Notes: generated by a model not told the origin, from the sequence alone. A stretch of 8,306 bases of DNA from Christensenellaceae bacterium (GCA_031287285.1 JAITTC010000188.1:1-8306), one strand, 5' to 3'. Positions 1 to 6,864 are shown, numbered from the stretch's first letter. Made by a program: numbers and translations.

Positions 1-1209
1 CAGCCAGGCCAGAAGCCCCAGGAAGACGAGCCAGCCAAGCAGGGCGGGCAGCGCCTCCATGAAGCCGAGCAGGCCGTTGCGCCAGCCGTTGGCGAAGGCG
101 TTCAGGCCCTCGTTCAGGGCGTTTTGCAGCTTTTGCCCAAAGGAAATGTCAACCGGCTGGGCCAGCCGCACTTCCTGCAGGCTTAGGTCCACGGTCGAAA
201 AGCCCACCTGGCTGTCAAGATACTTGATTTCGCCGGAAAGCGCCTCAATCTGCAGGTTGAGCCGGGTCAGCTCGCTTTCGACGGCGATCAGATCCTCGAC
301 CGTTTCAGCCTTCTGCATGAACTCCAAAACCCGATCGTACTGGGCTTGGTAGCCCTTGAGGCGGCGGTCCGCGTCGAAGTAGCGGCTGGTCACGTCCTCC
401 TCGTAGATGGAGGAAGAGCGGGCCACGCCAATGCCCAGCGCCCCTTCGAGGAAGGCGTCTAAATTGCCCTGCGGCACGCGGACGCGCAGCGAGAGACTGC
501 GGCCGTAGCCGGAAGCGCCCTCCTTTAAGGCTTCACCGTAGATCTCGCGCGAGGTGATGAAGCCGCCATGCTCGCCCGCCAGGGCCTGCAGCCTGGCCAG
601 ATCCTCGTCGAAGCGGTCGGTTTCAAGGTTCGCCCTGGCCGTGCGGATGATTTTAAGGCCGTATTCGCCGTCCGCTTCCGGCTGGGGAGCGGGGGCGATG
701 TCTGGAGCCGGGGCGCTGGCGGGGGAATCCATCCAGCCTTCGTCAGCCGTTTCTGCGATGGATCCGGCCAGAGGGGCCGAAGTGGGCATGGCGGCGCCGG
801 CGTCTGCCTGGGGCTTCATGTAACCGGATTCTGCCGCGAGTTCGCGCGCGTAATCGCGGCTTTGGCCAAGGGAAACGAGCGAGAGCAGCGCGCTTGAGAT
901 CAAAAGCAGCCCAAAGGCCGCGGCGACGGTGCCAAGGGCGACCTTCCAGCCGCGCGAAAACCGCGTCTTGGGCGCAGGCTGCGGCGATTCCGCCTTAATT
1001 TGGGCTAAAACGCCCCGCATGAGCTCCGGCGGGGCCTCGACGCCTTCGTTTAGAGCGGCGAGATCCATCAGGAGGGTCTGCGCTCGGCTAAGATCCAGGG
1101 CGCAGGCCGGGCACTCTGCCAGGTGCAGATTCAGCGCTTTGGCTTGTTCCTCCGTGAGCCCGTCGACCAGGTAGAGGTCGATCAGTTCGGCGACATCCTT
1201 GCAGGTCAT
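1..1209 (-). CDS. Membrane anti-sigma factor with zinc-finger N-terminus and DUF4349 domain (partial, 3' end outside window)
   Basis: The reading frame is open from the ATG at 1209 to the window edge (403 codons, no stop). The N-terminus has the zinc anti-sigma signature H29-x3-C33-x2-C36 with a further C3, as in zf-HC2/ZAS proteins that clamp ECF sigma factors. A cytoplasmic stretch leads to a membrane segment at about 90-112, an Ala/Pro-rich linker (about 130-180), and an extracytoplasmic domain from about 183 that reads like DUF4349 (KIIRTARANLET start, a YEEDVTSRYFD segment, then a likely coiled coil). A second membrane segment begins at about 385 and is cut by the edge. AAAGGA lies 8 bases before the ATG. 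It follows the sigma gene by 35 bases on the same strand, so the pair is very likely one operon. Inferred role: holds the sigma factor at the membrane until an envelope signal releases it. The signal is unknown. Confidence 0.88.
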   Translation of the reverse strand, partial: MTCKDVAELIDLYLVDGLTEEQAKALNLHLAECPACALDLSRAQTLLMDLAALNEGVEAPPELMRGVLAQIKAESPQPAPKTRFSRGWKVALGTVAAAFGLLLISSALLSLVSLGQSRDYARELAAESGYMKPQADAGAAMPTSAPLAGSIAETADEGWMDSPASAPAPDIAPAPQPEADGEYGLKIIRTARANLETDRFDEDLARLQALAGEHGGFITSREIYGEALKEGASGYGRSLSLRVRVPQGNLDAFLEGALGIGVARSSSIYEEDVTSRYFDADRRLKGYQAQYDRVLEFMQKAETVEDLIAVESELTRLNLQIEALSGEIKYLDSQVGFSTVDLSLQEVRLAQPVDISFGQKLQNALNEGLNAFANGWRNGLLGFMEALPALLGWLVFLGLLAWL

Positions 1210-1244
1210 GGCAATCATCCTTTCTCACCTGGGGAAAATGGCGT

Positions 1245-1838
1245 TCAGCCCTGGCTGTTTAGACCGCGTTTTTCGACGAAAGGTTCCTCCCCGGCGGATA
1301 AAATTCCGCGCAGGAGCCTGCGGCCCCGAAAGAGGCGGGATTTGAGGGTGTTGAGGCCCACGTTAAGGGCCTGCGCGGCTTCCTCGTAAGAAAGGCCCTG
1401 CATGTCGCGCAGCACGATGGCCGCGCGCTGTTCGGGCGGCAGGGAGGCGACGGCCAGCTGCAATTCCTCCGCGCGTTCGCGCTCCAGCACCGCGCCCTCG
1501 GGTGAGGGCGCATAAGAGTCCGGCTCAAAGCCCTCGTCGCGCAAAAGATCGAGGGAGTTTTCCTTCCTGCGGGCGCGGCGGCGGAGTTCATCCAGGCAGA
1601 CGTTGGCGGTGACGCGGTAGACCCAGGTCGAAAAGTTCGCCTCCGCCCTAAAGGAGCCGAGGTTTCGGTAAATGCGCAAAAGCGCTTCCTGCGCCATATC
1701 GGAGGCGTCGTCGCGAGAGCCCATCATGCGCAGGGCGAGCGCGTAGATCGCGTGCTGCCGCTCCTCCATGAGTTCCGCAAAGGCCTGCCCGTCCCCGGCG
1801 GCCGCGCGGCGGAGCAGATCGAGCTCAGACAGCTCCAT
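1245..1838 (-). CDS. ECF-type RNA polymerase sigma-70 factor
   Basis: The product has 197 residues, normal for an ECF sigma factor. Region 2 spans about 20-92, including the DMAQEALLRIYRNL core-binding helix and the FSTWVYRVTANVCLDELRRRARR -10 recognition and melting segment. An acidic linker (about 95-123) follows. Region 4 spans about 125-178, with SLPPEQRAAIVLRDMQGLSYEEAA and the helix-turn-helix ending LNTLKSRLFRGRR, which would read the -35 element. There is no region 1 or 3. The start at 1838 is supported by AAGGAAGGA 10 bases upstream. The downstream gene encodes the zinc-finger membrane anti-sigma factor, so activity is probably controlled by sequestration. No GAAC-type autoregulatory -35 element was recognised in front of the gene. 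The family assignment is firm; the regulon is unknown. Confidence 0.95.
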   Translation of the reverse strand: MELSELDLLRRAAAGDGQAFAELMEERQHAIYALALRMMGSRDDASDMAQEALLRIYRNLGSFRAEANFSTWVYRVTANVCLDELRRRARRKENSLDLLRDEGFEPDSYAPSPEGAVLERERAEELQLAVASLPPEQRAAIVLRDMQGLSYEEAAQALNVGLNTLKSRLFRGRRLLRGILSAGEEPFVEKRGLNSQG

Positions 1839-1900
1839 AAAATCGCCATCCTTCCTTTTTTAAATGAGGCCCTGGAGTGAAACTTGCTGTGTCTTCGGCC

Positions 1901-1929
1901 TTGATTTTTTTCTTTAGTGAGATTATACT
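1901..1929 (+). promoter_or_regulatory. Promoter of tRNA-Leu
   Basis: TTGATT (1901-1906) and TATACT (1924-1929) are separated by exactly 17 bases. Initiation would be expected around 1936, just ahead of the tRNA 5' end at 1940. This is the best-formed sigma-70/sigma-A promoter in the window. Confidence 0.7.
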
Positions 1930-1950
1930 ACAAATACGCGCCGAAGTGAT
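1922..1950 (-). promoter_or_regulatory. Possible housekeeping promoter of the sigma/anti-sigma operon
   Basis: On the minus strand a consensus TATAAT occupies 1927-1922. At 17-base spacing the -35 hexamer would be ATCACT (1950-1945), only a 3/6 match, and it lies inside the tRNA gene. The -10 box overlaps the -10 box of the divergent tRNA promoter. The perfect -10 is seen directly; that it works as a promoter is inference. Confidence 0.3.
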
Positions 1951-2025
1951 GGAATGGCAGACGTGACGGACTCAAAATCCGTTGGTAGAGATACCGTGTG
2001 GGTTCAAGTCCCACCTTCGGCACCA
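1940..2025 (+). tRNA. tRNA-Leu (anticodon CAA)
   Basis: The acceptor stem GCCGAAG (1940-1946) pairs with CTTCGGC (2015-2021), followed by discriminator A and an encoded CCA (2023-2025). The anticodon stem is ACGGA/TCCGT around the loop CTCAAAA, placing anticodon CAA at 1973-1975 (reads UUG). The T arm is GTGGG-TTCAAGT-CCCAC (1998-2014). A long variable arm with its own stem GGTA/TACC (1984-1995) makes this a class II tRNA, as expected for leucine. The D-loop GG is at 1956-1957. Length is 86 bases including CCA. Confidence 0.96.
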
Positions 2026-2053
2026 GTCGGAGCAGATTTCGCTCCATTTTGGG

Positions 2054-2087
2054 CCCTGCCGCTTGGTACCCCGGGCGGTAGGGTTTT
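2054..2087 (+). terminator. Probable intrinsic terminator after tRNA-Leu
   Basis: CCCTGCCGC (2054-2062) pairs with GCGGTAGGG (2075-2083), 9 bp including one G-U, around a 12-base loop, and is followed by TTTT (2084-2087). A smaller hairpin, GGAGC/GCTCC (2029-2045) followed by ATTTT, lies between it and the tRNA and could contribute to ending or processing the transcript. Confidence 0.5.
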
Positions 2088-2363
2088 GCATGGCTCTTTT
2101 TGCATGGCGTCTTCCCGGGGATTCGCGCGCAGCGCCCCGCTTAAGCTCGCACAAAGGTGTGCCGGCGAAGCGGCCCGGGGAACCGCCGTGATGGATGGAG
2201 CCAAGCGGCAACGCGGGCTTGTGCCCGCTTGGAGCAAAGCGGAGTTTGCGCCGGCGAGTGATCGCGGGCCTAAACGCCGCCCTTTCTTTTTTGTGCCTTT
2301 TTTGAGGCTGCAAAGGGGAAAGAGCTGCCGGACTTAGGCTGGCGGTCGAAAAAATAACTAGAC
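2088..2363. other. Hairpin-rich intergenic region upstream of gdhA, no gene seen
   Basis: I see no credible gene here. The stretch contains several short inverted repeats: GCACA/TGTGC (2149-2162), CGGC/GCCG (2163-2188), CCAAGCGG/CCGCTTGG (2201-2232, competing with an inner GCGGGC/GCCCGC at 2213-2228) and GCAAA/TTTGC (2234-2249). A pyrimidine-rich run (2281-2304) follows a weak GCGG/CCGC stem (2264-2280). No clear promoter for gdhA stands out, and no known riboswitch class was recognised. The region may be the gdhA leader, or the remains of the hairpin type seen downstream of gdhA. Confidence 0.5.
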
Positions 2364-2379
2364 AAAGGAGTCTAAAGCA

Positions 2380-3726
<1,347 letters not shown>

Positions 3727-3745
3727 GACCAGCCTGCTAACCCTT

Positions 3746-3781
3746 AAAACCGGCGCAAAGCGAGCTTTGTGCCGGTTTTTT
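3746..3781 (+). terminator. Intrinsic terminator of gdhA
   Basis: A 15-bp stem begins AAAACCGGCGCAAAGC-side (3746-3760) and returns with GCTTTGTGCCGGTTTT (3765-3779), with one G-T pair and the loop CGAG. The descending arm ends in six Ts (3776-3781). The A-run on the ascending side would also make it usable from the minus strand. Confidence 0.92.
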
Positions 3782-3828
3782 GACTTGGCCGCTCCTTTGC
3801 GGGCCGCGCTTTGCCCCGCGCTTGACTT

Positions 3829-3843
3829 CGCGTCGCTCCGCTC
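3829..3843 (-). repeat. Degraded inverted copy of the dispersed repeat core
   Basis: The minus strand of these 15 bases reads GAGCGGAGCGACGCG, identical to 7284-7298 in the repeat nest. The flanks are only loosely similar (GGCGGGAATG after it, where an intact inverted copy would have a CTCGCAATGAC-type end), so this is at best a remnant. Confidence 0.45.
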
Positions 3844-3864
3844 GGCGGGAATGGGCCGCGTCCG

Positions 3865-3900
3865 CCTCCGGCGCGCTCACTGGCGTTCGCGCGCCGGAGG
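3865..3900. repeat. Long perfect inverted repeat (12-bp stem)
   Basis: CCTCCGGCGCGC (3865-3876) is perfectly complementary to GCGCGCCGGAGG (3889-3900) around a 12-base loop. It abuts the next structure, with two G residues (3899-3900) that could pair with either partner. There is no T-run after it, so it is not an ordinary terminator. Confidence 0.8.
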
Positions 3901-3968
3901 GCCAACGCCGCGCTTCGCGCGGCGCCCGCCTTGCCAAAGGCGGGCCGGCGGCTTCGCCGCCGGTTGGC
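3901..3968. repeat. Nested inverted repeats able to form a perfect four-way junction
   Basis: An outer stem GCCAA (3901-3905)/TTGGC (3964-3968), extendable by GG/CC to 3899-3970, encloses three back-to-back perfect hairpins. They are CGCCGCGC-TTC-GCGCGGCG (3906-3924), CCCGCCTT-GCCA-AAGGCGGG (3925-3944) and CCGGCGGC-TTC-GCCGCCGG (3945-3963). The helices meet with no unpaired base between them. Base pairing was checked position by position; whether it forms in RNA or DNA is unknown. Confidence 0.8.
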
Positions 3969-4143
3969 CCACGGGGCTGCAAGCCGAACGGCTTCGTTGA
4001 CCGCATTGTTGTTCCCTCCCTTCTTTGTTTTTAGGGCGCGGCGCAAGCCGATCCATTTTTGCTTGGACGAATCCCCGGCCCTAAAGGTTGCCGCAAGCGG
4101 AGGCCTCGTGCCCGTTCGGAGCTTGGAAATTTAAAGGACTTCC

Positions 4144-4173
4144 TTGAAGGAGCGGCGCCCTTTCTGCTATACT
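4144..4173 (+). promoter_or_regulatory. Promoter of the 66-residue membrane protein gene
   Basis: TTGAAG (4144-4149) and TATACT (4168-4173) are 18 bases apart, with an extended -10 TGC directly before TATACT (4165-4167). The start codon lies 28 bases further on. Confidence 0.6.
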
Positions 4174-4201
4174 TGCCGAAAACAAACGAGGATGTGATAA
4201 C

Positions 4202-4402
4202 ATGAGCGTGGTGCCCGTCTTTGGGTTCACCAGCCTGATCGCCCTGGCTTTTTTGATCGGCTTGGCGCTTTTGCTCTTTGGGCTGTTTCATAAGAAAAAC
4301 AAGGGCTTGCGGCTTGGGCTGCTGGTCGCCGGCGGGGTTTTGCTCGCGCTGTCTTTGGCAGCCTGCCTCCTTTTGATCTTCGTTTTCATCCCGGCGATGT
4401 AG
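4202..4402 (+). CDS. Small two-helix membrane protein of unknown function
   Basis: The product has 66 residues and I recognise no family. It has two strongly hydrophobic segments, about 10-30 and 36-63, joined by a basic loop HKKNKGLR (30-37). By the positive-inside rule this loop should be cytoplasmic with both ends outside. No signal peptide cleavage site or cysteine motif is evident apart from a single C55. GAGG lies 10 bases before the ATG, an extended -10 promoter lies upstream, and a strong terminator follows, so it is a self-contained transcription unit. These three signals support it as a real gene despite its size, and argue against the antisense frame that covers it. Possible roles such as a membrane stress peptide or the regulator of a larger protein are guesses. 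Confidence 0.7.
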   Translation: MSVVPVFGFTSLIALAFLIGLALLLFGLFHKKNKGLRLGLLVAGGVLLALSLAACLLLIFVFIPAM

Positions 4403-4517
4403 AGCCGGGTCGGTTCGTATAAAGGCGCTTGAATTTCGGCAAGGAAGCGTTCATTGGGGCGAAAAAGGCTAAAATTGGCCTGCTGCGCCAGCTTGGGAAT
4501 AATCCCCCAAGCCCTTC

Positions 4518-4558
4518 AACACAAGCTGAAAAACGAGCGCTTTTCGGCTTGTGTTTTT
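4518..4558 (+). terminator. Intrinsic terminator after the small membrane protein gene
   Basis: AACACAAGC (4518-4526) pairs with GCTTGTGTT (4547-4555), and the stem continues through T-G, G-C and AAAA/TTTT to a loop at 4533-4540. The T-run is 4554-4558. A separate 7-bp hairpin GCTTGGG/CCCAAGC (4491-4512) precedes it. The terminator lies 54 bases before the acetyltransferase start, so it insulates that gene, or attenuates it if read-through occurs. Confidence 0.88.
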
Positions 4559-4611
4559 ATGAAAGCCTATACACTTACAGCGCAGACAGTTCATATGGGA
4601 GTGGTGCTATT

Positions 4612-5055
4612 ATGCGAGTATTCCGCTGCTTGGCCAAAGATGCCGCGTATGCTGTAGAAGCCGTTCATGTCATTAAACAGGAAGAAGAGAAAAATACAAA
4701 GCTCGTTTCAAGACCCCAAATGGAGAGCTTTCTTTCCAATCCGTTTAACCACTTCTATGTAGCCGTGCGGGAGGATAGAGTGGTCGGCTTTTTGGTGGCG
4801 TATGAATTGGACCGAATCGATCGAGAGCAAAAGATGATGTTTTTTTATGAAGTGGGCGTGTTAAGCGCGTTTAGGCGAAGGGGAATTGGGCAAAAGCTCA
4901 TTGGGCGATTGAAGGAATATTGCATGGAAAATCATTTTATGAAGATGTTTCTTTCTACAAATCGCTCTAACGCTCCCGCTATGGGATTATATAGAAAGAC
5001 GGGCGGCATAGAGTCAGCAGAAGAGGATGAGCTGTTCTTTACTTGGCGATTCTAA
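4612..5055 (+). CDS. GNAT-family N-acetyltransferase, AAC(3)-I-like
   Basis: From the ATG at 4612 the product has 147 residues, a normal length for a single GNAT domain. The acetyl-CoA site is visible as VGVLSAFRRRGIGQKLIGRL (81-100), with R88-x-x-G91-x-G93 as the pyrophosphate loop. Strand beta-4 precedes it (KMMFFYEVGV), and the NRSNAPAMGLYRKTGG segment (117-132, Y127) follows. The order and spacing of FLSNPF-FYVAV-VVGFLVAYELDR resemble aminoglycoside 3-N-acetyltransferase type I, but the substrate cannot be deduced and other small amines or proteins are possible. I chose 4612 over the TTG at 4429 because GGAG lies 10 bases before it and the upstream terminator would fall inside the longer frame. 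The gene is AT-richer than its neighbours and uses AAA, AAT and AGA codons they avoid, suggesting horizontal acquisition. No clear promoter was seen. Confidence 0.85.
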   Translation: MRVFRCLAKDAAYAVEAVHVIKQEEEKNTKLVSRPQMESFLSNPFNHFYVAVREDRVVGFLVAYELDRIDREQKMMFFYEVGVLSAFRRRGIGQKLIGRLKEYCMENHFMKMFLSTNRSNAPAMGLYRKTGGIESAEEDELFFTWRF

Positions 5056-5058
5056 TTT

Positions 5059-5093
5059 AAGGAAGGCTTTCGCATGACGCGAAAACCTTCCTT
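5059..5093. terminator. Hairpin between convergent genes, probable bidirectional terminator
   Basis: AAGGAAGGCTTTCGC (5059-5073) pairs with GCGAAAACCTTCCTT (5079-5093), 14 of 15 positions, with a C-A mismatch in the middle and the loop ATGAC. It lies directly after the acetyltransferase stop and downstream of the convergent lipoprotein gene. Neither strand has a long T-run, so efficiency is uncertain. Confidence 0.6.
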
Positions 5094-5140
5094 GTGCAAC
5101 CACCCCGAAGGGCGCCCGCCTTTTTGGCAGGCCGCGTCTC

Positions 5141-6142
5141 TTACTCGACGGCTTTTTTCGCCAGGGTATTGTCGATCAGATCCTCATAGGGCGGGCGGGC
5201 TTTCAGCTCGCCTGCCTGTTCGATCGCGTCGAGCAGGCGGTCGTAAGGCTCGCGCTCGAGCACGGGGTTTGTGGCAAAGGCCCCGATTTCGCGGTAGCGC
5301 TCAACGACCCGGGTCAGCACCGCAAGGTCCGTATCTGGAAACTGCTTGGCGAGCGCCTTGGCCACGGTTTCGGCTTCGTTTTCGGCGACGAATTTTTGGC
5401 CCTTATACAGCGCGCGCAGGAACTTTTCTACGGTTGCCGCATCTTTTTTAAGGGTTTCGCCGGTGACCTGGTAGCAGGTGGCTGGCATGGGCCCCGCAAG
5501 CGCGCCGACGGAACCCAGCACATAGCCGCTGCCCGCGTTTTCAAACTCGGTGGCAGTGGGCTCAAACAGCGTGGTGAAGTCGCCTTCGCCGCCCGCGAAG
5601 GCCCCGGCCATGAGGTTAAACTGCACATGGTCCAGCACGGTCAGGTCCACCCCGGGCTCAAGGCCAGCCTTGCGCAGCGCGTACTCCAGGTCCATCAGCG
5701 GCATGCCGCCTGCTCTGCCGCCGATGATGGACTTGCCGCGCAGCGCCTCCAGGCTGAAAGGCTCGATGGGCTCGCGCCCGATGATGAAGGCCCCGTCGCA
5801 GGCGGTGAGCTGGCCTACGACCCTTGCGTAGTCCTCCCGCCCCTCGTTGTAGACATAAACGCTGGCCTCGGGGCCCATCAGGGCGATATCCGCGGTCTTT
5901 GAGAGCAGGGCGGTCATGGCCTTATCGGCGCCGCCCGCGTTGGTCAGCTCGACTTGCAGGCCCTCCTCCGCAAAGTAGCCGTTTTCGATGGCTATGTACT
6001 GCGCCGCGTAGAAGACCGAGTGCGTGACCTCCGAAAGCCGAACCGTTTTCAGGCCCGTCGTGCCCGAGCAGCCAAGCAAGCCGGGGAGCATCCAAAGCGC
6101 CAGAAGCAGCGGCAGCGCGCGCCGCCAGGTGAAGTGTTTCAT
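5141..6142 (-). CDS. ABC-transporter substrate-binding lipoprotein, NMT1/SsuA-like
   Basis: The product has 333 residues, typical for this type 2 periplasmic-binding fold. The N-terminus is a lipoprotein signal: basic RR at 7-8, a hydrophobic core, and lipobox L22-L-G-C25, so the mature protein would be anchored to the outer face of the membrane by C25. The family signature SVFYAAQYIAIENGYFAEEG (42-61) followed by GGADKAMTALLSKTADIALMGPE (70-92) is characteristic of NMT1/THI5/SsuA-like binders of pyrimidine precursors, alkanesulfonates, nitrate and similar small molecules; the ligand is not evident. A second lobe begins near 150. AGGGAGGG lies 7 bases before the ATG. No permease or ATPase gene adjoins it: downstream is a convergent acetyltransferase and upstream a divergent membrane protein, so it is an orphan within this window. 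Confidence 0.9.
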   Translation of the reverse strand: MKHFTWRRALPLLLALWMLPGLLGCSGTTGLKTVRLSEVTHSVFYAAQYIAIENGYFAEEGLQVELTNAGGADKAMTALLSKTADIALMGPEASVYVYNEGREDYARVVGQLTACDGAFIIGREPIEPFSLEALRGKSIIGGRAGGMPLMDLEYALRKAGLEPGVDLTVLDHVQFNLMAGAFAGGEGDFTTLFEPTATEFENAGSGYVLGSVGALAGPMPATCYQVTGETLKKDAATVEKFLRALYKGQKFVAENEAETVAKALAKQFPDTDLAVLTRVVERYREIGAFATNPVLEREPYDRLLDAIEQAGELKARPPYEDLIDNTLAKKAVE

Positions 6143-6156
6143 TCGCCAACCCTCCC

Positions 6157-6185
6157 TTTCATTTTGCAGGAATCTAGGCTATACT
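6157..6185 (+). promoter_or_regulatory. Possible promoter of the six-helix membrane protein gene
   Basis: TATACT (6180-6185) has a weak -35 TTTCAT (6157-6162) 17 bases upstream. It lies in the 83-base gap shared with the divergent lipoprotein gene, and its -35 end touches that gene's ribosome binding site. No convincing minus-strand promoter was seen in the same gap. Confidence 0.35.
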
Positions 6186-6225
6186 ATGTGAAAAGCGCCC
6201 GCTTTGTGAAAGGAGGCCCCCTTCC

Positions 6226-6735
6226 ATGAAAAGAACCGCGATTCCAGGCGGCCTGCTCCTCGTCTTTGGCGTATATTTCTTCCTGATGAACCTCCTCAAT
6301 CTGCCGCCGATCAGCTTTTTCATCGCAATCGGCGCAGGCTTTTTGCTCAGCCGTGCCTTAAGCTGCGTGCGCGGCCTCGTGATCCCCGGCTTTTTGCTCT
6401 TCTGCATAGGAATCGGCCTCACGCTTTGCGCTTACTTCCCCGCGTTTCGCCCGCAAACGCCTTCGATCTTTATTTTGGCGCTTTCTTTGGGCTTTTTGCT
6501 GATCCATATCGCCGAGCACCAGCGCATGGGCGTCTGGCCGCTGATCGTCGCCATCTCTCTTTTCGCCCTGGGGCTCGTGGCGCTGGTCGCCGGAAGCGAG
6601 GCGCTGCGGGCTTGGCTTCGCCCGTACATCGGCTATATCCTTTCGGCCCTATTGGTGGCAGCCGGGCTTGTGATGCTGCTCCTTTCTCTGGGCAGGCCCA
6701 AAAAGGAGCGAAGCACGCGGGCAATCGACGAATAA
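6226..6735 (+). CDS. Six-helix integral membrane protein of unknown function
   Basis: The product has 169 residues, with hydrophobic segments at about 5-25, 28-46, 50-71, 79-95, 102-125 and 134-156 and a charged cytoplasmic tail ending KKERSTRAIDE. The pattern of repeated Gly-containing helices beginning IPGGLLLVFGVYFFLMNLLNL is reminiscent of the DUF5668/LiaF-type membrane region, but this is a weak resemblance and not a firm assignment. A perfect AAAGGAGG (6209-6216) sits 9 bases before the ATG. No enzyme motif, cysteine cluster or signal peptide was recognised. It diverges from the substrate-binding lipoprotein gene, and there is no sign that it is a permease subunit: no EAA-type loop was seen. 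I found no clear terminator after it; the repeat nest begins about 50 bases past the stop. Confidence 0.75.
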   Translation: MKRTAIPGGLLLVFGVYFFLMNLLNLPPISFFIAIGAGFLLSRALSCVRGLVIPGFLLFCIGIGLTLCAYFPAFRPQTPSIFILALSLGFLLIHIAEHQRMGVWPLIVAISLFALGLVALVAGSEALRAWLRPYIGYILSALLVAAGLVMLLLSLGRPKKERSTRAIDE

Positions 6736-6822
6736 CGGCGCCTTTTCAGCCTGTTTTTGCCGGCCTGGGCTTATGCTCGAAGGCGTGGCAAAGAAGAACT
6801 GCGCTGAATCGCTTCGCTGACT

Positions 6823-6863
6823 GTCATTGCGAGGAGCGGAGCTACGCGGCAATCGCAATGATG
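6823..6863 (+). repeat. Minimal repeat copy 1
   Basis: A full left arm (GTCATTGCGAGGAGCGGAGC, then TACGCGGCAATC) is joined directly to a right end GCAATGATG, with the centre missing. It has the same form as the copy at 7272-7313. Confidence 0.75.
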
Positions 6864-6864
6864 A

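Larger units (their letters stand above)
3782..4140. other. Gene-free, GC-rich hairpin cluster between gdhA and the next transcription unit
   Basis: Several overlapping frames are open here on both strands, but none has a ribosome binding site or a recognisable product, and the base pattern is set by inverted repeats. From left to right it holds a GC-rich lead-in with a degraded inverted repeat core (3829-3843), a 12-bp stem-loop (3865-3900), a possible four-way junction (3901-3968), a small AAGCC/GGCTT hairpin (3981-3994), and an unstructured-looking stretch up to the next promoter. Confidence 0.75.

Noticed and set aside
1876..1890. ECF-type -35 element (TGAAACTT) upstream of the tRNA
   Set aside because: It points away from the sigma operon, lacks the GGAAC core, and the tRNA already has a standard promoter.
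1954..2337. 127-codon plus-strand frame starting inside the tRNA
   Set aside because: It overlaps a well-formed tRNA and its terminator, has no ribosome binding site and gives no recognisable protein.
3737..4046. Several overlapping frames on both strands downstream of gdhA
   Set aside because: They are open because of GC-rich inverted repeats. They lack ribosome binding sites, and their low-complexity Arg/Ala/Pro content looks non-coding.
4031..4291. 86-codon minus-strand frame over the 66-residue membrane gene
   Set aside because: The plus-strand gene has promoter, ribosome binding site, terminator and hydrophobic helices; the antisense product is low-complexity Lys/Gln-rich.
4429..4611. 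TTG-initiated N-terminal extension of the acetyltransferase (208 residues)
   Set aside because: The extension contains a strong terminator and does not look like GNAT sequence; the ATG at 4612 has a ribosome binding site and gives a normal domain length.
4559..4657. 32-codon frame overlapping the acetyltransferase start, as a possible leader peptide for attenuation
   Set aside because: No ribosome binding site precedes its ATG, which sits in the terminator T-run, and it overlaps the gene start out of frame.
5396..5902. 168-codon plus-strand frame over the binding-protein gene
   Set aside because: Antisense shadow; the minus-strand frame has a lipobox, ribosome binding site and family signature.
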